Shown here one piece after another: positions 59,201 to 64,000 of a stretch of 64,000 bases of DNA. The notes beneath the pieces were generated by a model. That model was not told the origin of the DNA, ran no database searches, and was given only the letters and a program-made list of their open reading frames with translations. A program made the translations under genes and the position numbers. Each line of letters starts with the position of its first letter. Position 1 is the first letter of the stretch. This DNA comes from Thysanoteuthis rhombus (Eukaryota; Mollusca; Cephalopoda; Oegopsida; Thysanoteuthidae): contig OY735227.1 of assembly GCA_963457665.1 (NCBI GenBank), positions 51,465,344-51,529,343 on the forward strand. Reading direction: 5' to 3'.

Positions 59201-59807
59201 TTTTTGCTTAATTTTTTCAGTCTCTTTGCATCAAGTCGAGTTCTTTATTTATCTATTAAACAAAAATGCCTCAATGGACACCTCCATACACAATTCAACA
59301 TTTAAATACACATTAATTAAAGTGATGAAAATATTATAAAACCTAATGAAAAATTACAACCTTATCAGTACGGAGAAGTATTTACCAAGTACATTTTATT
59401 CATTTATTTCTCATAAATTCATTATATTTCATCTAATAACTTCCAAAATTGTCCTATTTTTTATTTTCTATCCCAGATAATCCAAATTTATCTAGATTAT
59501 TCATACAATTATTTATATTTGGACTTTTTTCTTTTTTTTTTAACACAAGATGGTAAACTATTTCAGTATTTCAAAATTCTTTGGCAGAAAAAAATCAATT
59601 TGTTTTTTAAACTTTGTTTAGTATATATCAATGTCTTTGCAACCGGGTGACATTTGGTTTCCATTTTGAATTTGTCTTTTCAGTGACAACACTGTTTTCA
59701 GTGACAACAATGAAGACATTGACTACAATGAATTTAAAAAAGAACTCGAAATTGTTTTGAAGGAAAATGAAGAGGAGGAGAAAGACGATTCTACTGAGTC
59801 CAATTGA
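46683..59807 (+). CDS. PX-domain sorting nexin, SNX10/SNX11-like (6 exons, 235 aa)
   Basis: Exons 46683-46814, 52663-52749, 53846-53949, 56125-56223, 59017-59178 and 59684-59807 join in frame through GT-AG introns. SNX10/11 proteins are small PX-domain proteins on endosomal membranes; vertebrate SNX10 works with V-ATPase in endosome/lysosome traffic. PX-like features: LVVRNSNTVY and EFYEIRIM strands (residues about 49-73), VWRTFKEFRWLR (87-98) at the RRYxxF position, CLPPNYLF (112-119) at the proline-rich loop and VRERMKGLQEFLEE (128-141). CLQLKYIVSELMFHLFVQTNLSIEDIKQ (142-169) matches the extended SNX10/11 helices. The tail is acidic (NEEEEKDDSTESN). The Arg directly before the aromatic of RRY is Thr here and the loop Lys is Asn. 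Length fits SNX10 (201) and SNX11 (270). Exon 1 is least certain. Identified by recall. Confidence 0.85.
47147..47230. repeat. Second copy of the GAAACGT repeat
   Basis: CACCTGACAGAGGCCGTAGA, then GATCGAAACGTCGTATGATC, then AACAACGAGGAGTTCAA. A diverged relative is at about 60849-60940 (GGCTGAAACATCATGTTAAC, GGGGTTCAATC). Confidence 0.65.
49809..50080. mobile_element. 272-bp fold-back element
   Basis: The outer 50 bp of each side (49809-49858 and 50031-50080) are complementary at about 42 of 50 positions. A second pair of arms lies inside (about 49897-49926 with 49977-50005), so nearly the whole element is an imperfect palindrome. Each arm contains the CTGA...GAAACGTT-like unit found in other repeats here, the left arm on the - strand and the right arm (degenerate) on the + strand. 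Confidence 0.7.
52663..52749 (+). CDS. Sorting nexin exon 2 (first PX strands)
   Basis: 29 codons, DKACLVVRNS to YEIRIM, phase 0. Acceptor cacatttttag ends at 52662; donor gtaaga at 52750. Confidence 0.8.
52750..53845 (+). other. Sorting nexin intron 2
   Basis: 1.1 kb. A-run at 53108-53128, TA microsatellite and a tRNA-derived SINE-like element. A frame of 77 codons at 52960-53193 runs into the poly-A stretch and is not recognised. Confidence 0.75.
53211..53491 (-). mobile_element. tRNA-derived SINE-like element with TA tail
   Basis: On the - strand, 53491-53408 is tRNA-like: A box TAGCTCAATGGTAAGAG and B box GGTTCGATTCC at the right spacing. Acceptor stem and anticodon stem do not pair, so it is not a working tRNA. 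A roughly 140-bp unrelated body follows (53407-53266) and then about 27 TA units (53265-53211), the head-body-tail order of a SINE. It lies antisense to the host gene. Confidence 0.55.
53846..53949 (+). CDS. Sorting nexin exon 3 (PX core)
   Basis: 34 codons plus two bases, SSCTISAQPL to KQYRH. Acceptor ttttcag ends at 53845, donor gtgagt at 53950. Holds the VWRTFKEFRWLR segment at the PX phosphoinositide-binding position. Confidence 0.85.
53981..54367. mobile_element. hAT-like MITE, 387 bp, with 8-bp target duplication
   Basis: Left end CAAGAGTGGCCAAGAGAGCACGTG. The inverted right end is CAGGGGTGGCGAACCTATGG followed by CACGTG, a common hAT terminal type. Flanking 8-mers ATCTAGCT (53973-53980) and GTCTAGCT (54368-54375) match at 7 of 8. 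The interior contains an RTE fragment, so this element is the older insertion. Confidence 0.75.
54019..54200 (-). mobile_element. RTE 3'-end fragment nested in the hAT-like MITE
   Basis: CATCATCATCAAG tail followed by a diverged copy of the RTE 3' end (TTTCAGTGTCCGTTATTGGA). Same family and strand as 39163-40512, and it ends inside the MITE. Confidence 0.7.
54955..55617 (+). mobile_element. RTE insertion with 5' inversion (twin priming)
   Basis: The right part (about 55170-55617) is the RTE 3' end on the + strand (KRRVYNQCIL, KLKWQWAGHVGRM, KVYVQR-like) with a GAT-repeat tail. The left part (54955-55163) is the adjacent upstream piece in inverse orientation (MNFNKTKVMCNNHI, KEEEIKQRITLGWQA). 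Only about 20-30 element bases between the two pieces are missing. The insertion is flanked by ATTTTGAGAA at 54945-54954 and 55618-55627. Confidence 0.85.
56125..56223 (+). CDS. Sorting nexin exon 4 (PX loop and helix)
   Basis: KMPCLPPNYL to GLQEFLE with split codons at both ends. Acceptor ttcttctgcag ends at 56124; donor gtgagt at 56224. The 21-bp minisatellite starts about 26 bp after this donor. Confidence 0.85.
56250..57677. repeat. 68-copy 21-bp minisatellite in sorting nexin intron 4
   Basis: Unit AATTGGTTATYCCTAAATGGC, 68 units without length change. Y (T or C) is nearly the only variable site. Exceptions are TAGC in unit 2, one CTC unit and two CCCA units at the right end. The first unit starts about 26 bp after the donor of exon 4. 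Because 21 is a multiple of three, several frames stay open on both strands; none is a gene. Confidence 0.98.
57986..58174. repeat. Three-copy tandem repeat, 61-65 bp unit
   Basis: Units start at 57986, 58047 and 58110, each beginning GACA and containing TTATCTG, TAGTTTT, TACATATAC and ATAATAAGGAA-like blocks. A single dispersed relative is at about 30630-30685. Confidence 0.85.
58300..58660. repeat. Interspersed repeat shared with 21300-21605
   Basis: Both copies carry GCCTA, a CC(A/G)(C/T)AAATAAA block, TTTTCATCAAAA, a GACTTTTGA block, and CTTCTTGGACC then TAACA and ATAAGA, in the same order. The copies are well diverged. Class unknown. Confidence 0.6.
59017..59178 (+). CDS. Sorting nexin exon 5 (extended PX helices)
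   Basis: Completes the Glu codon, then CLQLKYIVSELM to CSSRKSEEN, ending in a split codon. Acceptor gaaatttcag ends at 59016; donor gtaagt at 59179. HLFVQTNLSIEDI aligns with HLFLQSHLNSEDI of SNX10. Confidence 0.85.
59179..59683 (+). other. Sorting nexin intron 5 with an interspersed repeat
   Basis: About 59245-59620 is the third copy of the repeat at 3727-4140 and 9960-10440. Shared blocks are CTTATCAGTACRGA, CAGATAATCCAAATTTATC-like, AAGATGGTMAACTATT and CAGTATTTCAAAATTCTTTG. Confidence 0.75.
59684..59807 (+). CDS. Sorting nexin exon 6 and stop
   Basis: Completes the Asp codon, then DNTVFSDNNEDIDYNEF to DDSTESN and TGA at 59805-59807. Acceptor gtcttttcag ends at 59683. Acidic, low-complexity tail. 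Confidence 0.85.
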
Positions 59808-61960
59808 TTATCAAATTAAATATGTGTTCATCTGCAGTCAGGATTTTGAATACCCATTTCCCTCAACCAGTTGGCCTTGTGCCAGACTATGTTAGGCAAA
59901 GTCAAATTAAATCTAAGTGAGTGTATGTGTGTTGTTCTGTATACAGTAGATTCCTGATATCATGGCACCCATAGGTAGCGTCATTATGGCACCCATTTAA
60001 TTCAAAGTGTATTAATAATGACAAACCGAAAAGGACAGACAAGAATAATCATTATTATTAGCTCTTCATGGTCTCATGCCCCACATTACTTTAGGTGGCT
60101 TCATTTTAAGGGTTAACTAATTTCAGTTTTTAAAATGATATACCAAAATTGTCACGTGCTGCAAACTTATCTTGGACAATAGTCTTATGATGATAAAAAT
60201 AAATGTGCCATTTAGTTGGTGAGAACGTGTGTCATTAAATGGTGCGATTAGAACACAAGCCATTGTGACTGTATTTAGTTTCCTCCTGTGTATAGTTCCG
60301 TGTTCCATTAAGGTTGGATCTTTTCATAAAAGCAAATGTCTGTGCATGTGTGTGTGTGTTTGCATGTGTGTGTACCCACCAATATATTTATTATCTCAAA
60401 GTCCACGTGTAGAACAGAATTCCATCTCACATTGTATTCTGAGGGCAAAGTGACTTCAACCTTTGATACGTGTGAAACTAAGAATTTTGTGAAACCAAAA
60501 AATTATTTGTAAATAAAAATAGAAACTTTTTTTTTCGATTTTTTGGTTTATTTTCATCTTGGAATTTATATTTTGAATTTGCATTGACTTTGTGATCAAA
60601 TTGTTTTGGAAGTTGTTGAAAGAATTGTTTTGCAGCAAAGCAACCGAGAATTTCTTTTAGATGATTGAACTTCTTGTTATTTGGGTTGTTAGCAGCATGT
60701 TTTGGGCGATCCATTCTAAGGCCCTCTTCAAATATATTAGCCGAATGTGATGGTGGTAAACAGAATATTTCCTTCTATAGTAGCAACACTTATACTGTAG
60801 GGTTGGGGAGTTGTCTTATCCTTTCCTTGTTGGGCCTAGATTTTTGATCTCCTGTCAAGTAAGAATACTGTAGAATGGATTGGCTGAAACATCATGTTAA
60901 CAAGGGGTTCAATCTTCTTAAAACTAGAGACAGCAAAATTAGAGATGATTTGTGAATTAACATTTAGGGTCAAATAAAAAAAAATTCCAAAAGGAAAAGG
61001 AAATTGCATGTTTGATATCGTCAGGTATGGCGCAAAGTACTGGCAACATGGGAAGGGGGGGGCAAGTGCTAGGAGGTGCCTGCCATGTATTGGAGACAAA
61101 TGGAAAAATGAATGAATTAACTCTTAATTTCATTCCAGTAAAAAAAAATGGTTCAAGGGGAATAACTCCTGATTTAAATGACCTCCCTTGGTGAATTTTT
61201 CTTTGATTCAATTCACAATTTCAATAGATATAATGAAAACACTCAAAATAAGTCAGATTTTTTTAAATATCTGATAGTTGAGTACTCTGTTAAGTTGAGA
61301 CTGAGAGAAATTAAGTATCAATTAGTAAAGTTAAGTACTTTAATGTATATTCCTAAATATTTATTTTTCTCACTGTAAAAAATTGAATAAATAAATAAAT
61401 GAAATGATTTCATACTTGAAAGGGCGCCAAAGTTCAGTTCACCCAAAGCACCTTGAACCCAAGGTTGCTAACACTCTACCTGCAATTCTAAACAAAAGCA
61501 GCTGGGATGTCCATTCATATCCAAGTCTACCTTACAACTACGGGTAGCGACTCAATGGTGGAGGTTTACCAGTAATTTACCCCTACCGACAAACACTTGT
61601 GCTGGTCATTCTATCAGTCCATTTGCCCAGAAAATATTTCTTAAGGTTCTCAATGTGTGGAAAAGTGGGCCATGGAAGTAGAGATTAAATATTGGGGTAG
61701 ATCCAGGAATTCAGCATCATAACTATATGTCCCCACCACACAACATCTCCAAAAGCTCTCAATGAATCCCCAGTTAAGGAGGGATTGATTAAATTTTGGG
61801 TCAGATTCAGGAATTTCTGTACAGTTACCTCTCCAGCATTGCAGCTATATATCAACTGATTTCCATTCGGCTTGTAGTGACAATGATGTCAGCAGAAGTA
61901 CGCACTCTATGGGTGCTTTCTAGTTTTTTTTTCCCCGGCAACATTTAACGTTGGGTTGTT
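59808..61960. other. Convergent intergenic region
   Basis: 2.15 kb between the sorting nexin stop and the stop of the - strand gene. AATAAA occurs at 60198 and 60512 on the + strand, either of which could end the sorting nexin transcript. A diverged GAAACGT-type repeat is at about 60849-60940. No further gene was seen. Confidence 0.6.
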
Positions 61961-62235
61961 TCAATCACTTATCTGCTTCAGATTCATATCGGTCTGATCA
62001 ACTAATAACTCTGGGGTGATGATTTTATCTGCTTGTGTTAGACGCTTGCAGAAATGGATGTTTTCCAGGATATTTTCCAAAGTCCAGAATTTCCGCAGCA
62101 GAGCATGCTCCAAGGTGAAGTGGCCATGACGGATACGTCGTACTTGGGTGCACACAGCTGTAGATTTAAGAAGAATACCAATGTCGTGTAACATTAACAT
62201 CAGGTAGGATGTTTTCTCATTTAGACAGTGGACTT
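61961..62235 (-). CDS. Last coding exon of an unidentified - strand gene
   Basis: 90 codons plus stop (TGA at 61963-61961), entered in phase 1 from an acceptor TTTTTTTTTCCAG ending at 62236. The translation (VHCLNEKTSYLMLMLHDIGI to QTDMNLKQISD) has a balanced, helix-like composition with no low complexity: KSTAVCTQVRRIRHGHFTLE then HALLRKFWTLENILENIHFC. I do not recognise the family. The preceding exon is not visible before the window edge. It is tail-to-tail with the sorting nexin. The exon start and its acceptor are copied at 62704-62740. Confidence 0.6.
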
Positions 62236-62300
62236 CTGGAAAAAAAAAAGAAAAACAGGTCTGGTTAGTCACTCAATATTGTCACATGCCTTGTTGGGAG
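62195..62300. repeat. Duplicated segment, copy 1 (contains exon start)
   Basis: Nearly identical to 62704-62807; it spans the first 41 bases of the 61961-62235 exon, its acceptor and about 60 bp of intron. Confidence 0.95.
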
Positions 62301-64000
62301 AGATCAATTGGAAAATTAGAAAAAGGGGTGATCAATGAATTCTCTAACCTTTTGTTGGACGGCGATTATTAAAAAGTCTGCATTTTCAAAAAACAAGTGA
62401 AGCACAAATGGAATGATCAATAATGTATTAATTTACATTGTAAATAGAACTCTCACTAAAAACCAATGGAAGGGGATTAAAAAAAAAAAAAGGTTTTTTC
62501 TAGACATAAATGGTAGAATCTAAAACTCAAATAAAGTTATAGTGACAGTTTTGGTTGATGGTTTCTAATATCAGATTCAAATTCAATTTGTGAAAAATTG
62601 CAACCTGCTAAGCACGAGATGATGCCTATTTAGATATGAGAGAGAGAGAGAGAAAAAAGCCACAGGAATGGCGAGCAAAAACATCTTATTAAATCTATTC
62701 ATATAACATCAGGTAGGATGTTTTCTCATTTAGACAGTGGACTTCTAGAAAAAAAAGAAAAACAGGTCTGGTTAGTCACTCAATATTGTCACATGCCTTG
62801 TTGGGAGTGATATTTTTGTTTGTAACATTTGTCAAGGGAACTGAGTATTGTATGCTACTTATAGAGTAGTCTCACTTATTTATTTATTTTTTTTGCAAAT
62901 GTCTGAAAATCCACGTTCATTCTGGTAAAACTTGAGTAGAAAAAAGCAGAGCAATATGATGTTTTTGATATCTCTCAAGTACAAGGCATTTGCCAAGTTA
63001 TCAAGGGTAATGAAATTTTGTGATTAACAGAAAATGTAATTAAGAGAAAATGAAATTCTATGATAGAAACTCAAAGGAGGAGTAAATTTTGTGATAAACA
63101 CTCGAGGGAAGAGTAAATTTTGTGAAAATATAAATATATAAACAGGTCTGATTATTCACTCAATAGAAACTGTCACGTAATAACCATCTTGTAGCAACAT
63201 GCTGTGTTGGAGGTGATAAATTGAAAAAAATTTGCTAAAAAGGGTGATTAATGAATGAGTTATTTTTTTTGCCTTTGTTCAGGCAGTAATGACTAAAAAA
63301 TCTGAATTTAGAAAAAAAAGTGCACACAAATTTGTGATCAAATTAGCATTTACATTACATTGTAAATTGAAACCCTTAACTGGAAACCTATCAAGGGGGG
63401 CAGAATTTTGGGGAGAAAAGAAACAGAAAGTTTTTTCTAGACATAATAAGGAGTAAATGTTGGAAGTTTCAGCACTCTTGCTCAATGGTGTGACCTGTAT
63501 GTTTGATACGTATATAGTCGGCTGGCCGAACTGACTTGAAAACTGAAGAAACTTATGTTGACAGTTTTGGTCCTTTGCCACAAACACTACCGTCACTTTT
63601 TGATGGTGTAGATAAACTAGTTTACTTAATAGTTATAAAGAAAAAAAAGTTTTGTTTTGTCATCATCCAAAGACGTTCATTAGAGGTCAGCAAACTTGAT
63701 ATGATTCATAGAAACAGGTGTGAAAGTAATTAATAAAATGATACCTTTATAATAGAGGGTACGTTTTTAGCTAGCTTTTAGAATGTTTCCAATATACTTC
63801 TAGCATATTTCCAACTGTATATGTCAGTCAACTCGAAGGAATAAGAGTTACTTCCCTTGGACAGAGTCAGTTGTTTCCTCTTTTCAGTTATAAGTGCACA
63901 ATCCCCTATCTAAAACCCTTGGGACCAGACACTTTTGGGAAATCAAATTCAGGAATGGCATCGATATTTGAATTGATAATAACAGATTCTTCCTTTTCTG
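62236..64000 (-). other. Presumed intron of the - strand gene
   Basis: Contains the copied exon start, a GA microsatellite (62639-62653), and a second diverged round of the same sequence at about 63140-63590, which parallels 62253-62565 (AACAGGTCT, TTTACATTGTAAAT, TTTTTTCTAGACATAA, GACAGTTTTGG). AGAGTTACTTCCCTTGGAC is at about 63845. No upstream exon was identified. Confidence 0.5.
62704..62807. repeat. Duplicated segment, copy 2 (pseudo-exon start)
   Basis: Copy of 62195-62300 with few differences (TCTAG for TCCAG at the acceptor, one A fewer in the tract). It keeps a usable-looking acceptor on the - strand; reading through it hits a stop soon after the copied codons (…SYLMLYE-stop). A third, much more diverged copy of the intronic part starts near 63140. 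Confidence 0.9.

Overview
This is metazoan nuclear DNA: AT-rich, with spliced genes, long introns and dense interspersed repeats. Two genes read on the + strand and the end of a third reads on the - strand. The repeat spectrum (an RTE-type non-LTR retrotransposon with a GAT-repeat tail, hAT-like MITEs, many minisatellites and a repeat containing AGAGTTACTTCCCTT) suggests a lophotrochozoan, most likely a cephalopod mollusc. That placement is an inference from style, not from a diagnostic gene.

Layout. (1) 341-21726 (+): the 3' nine coding exons of flotillin-1. All splice sites are visible and the exons join in frame to give 358 residues; roughly the first 70 residues lie upstream of the window. 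Intron 5 is almost wholly a 24/28-bp minisatellite, and intron 8 holds a 17-bp minisatellite. (2) 22.4-39.2 kb: no gene seen; microsatellites, MITEs (including a 443-bp hAT-like element at 31795-32237) and old repeat families. (3) 39163-40512: a 5'-truncated, frame-broken RTE retrotransposon on the - strand with a TCA-repeat tail. (4) About 40.7-51.5 kb: visibly richer in CpG than the rest, with a YY1-type motif and two copies of a roughly 450-bp repeat. (5) 46683-59807 (+): a complete six-exon gene for a PX-domain sorting nexin of the SNX10/SNX11 type (235 residues predicted). Its introns hold a tRNA-derived SINE-like element, a hAT-like MITE with a nested RTE fragment, a twin-primed (5'-inverted) RTE insertion with a target-site duplication, and a 68-copy 21-bp minisatellite. 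(6) 61961-62235 (-): the last coding exon of an unidentified gene that is tail-to-tail with the sorting nexin. The start of this exon, with its splice acceptor, is duplicated about 0.5 kb upstream.

How the genes relate: flotillin-1 scaffolds membrane microdomains in endocytosis, and SNX10/11 proteins act on endosomes. Adjacency in an animal genome does not imply joint regulation, and nothing here shows it.

The most notable structure is the set of intronic minisatellites. Two arrays of unrelated sequence each begin within about 30 bp of a 5' splice site, and both contain higher-order repeats of 168 bp (6 x 28 and 8 x 21). Long stop-free frames across these arrays are artefacts of repeat composition and are not annotated as genes.
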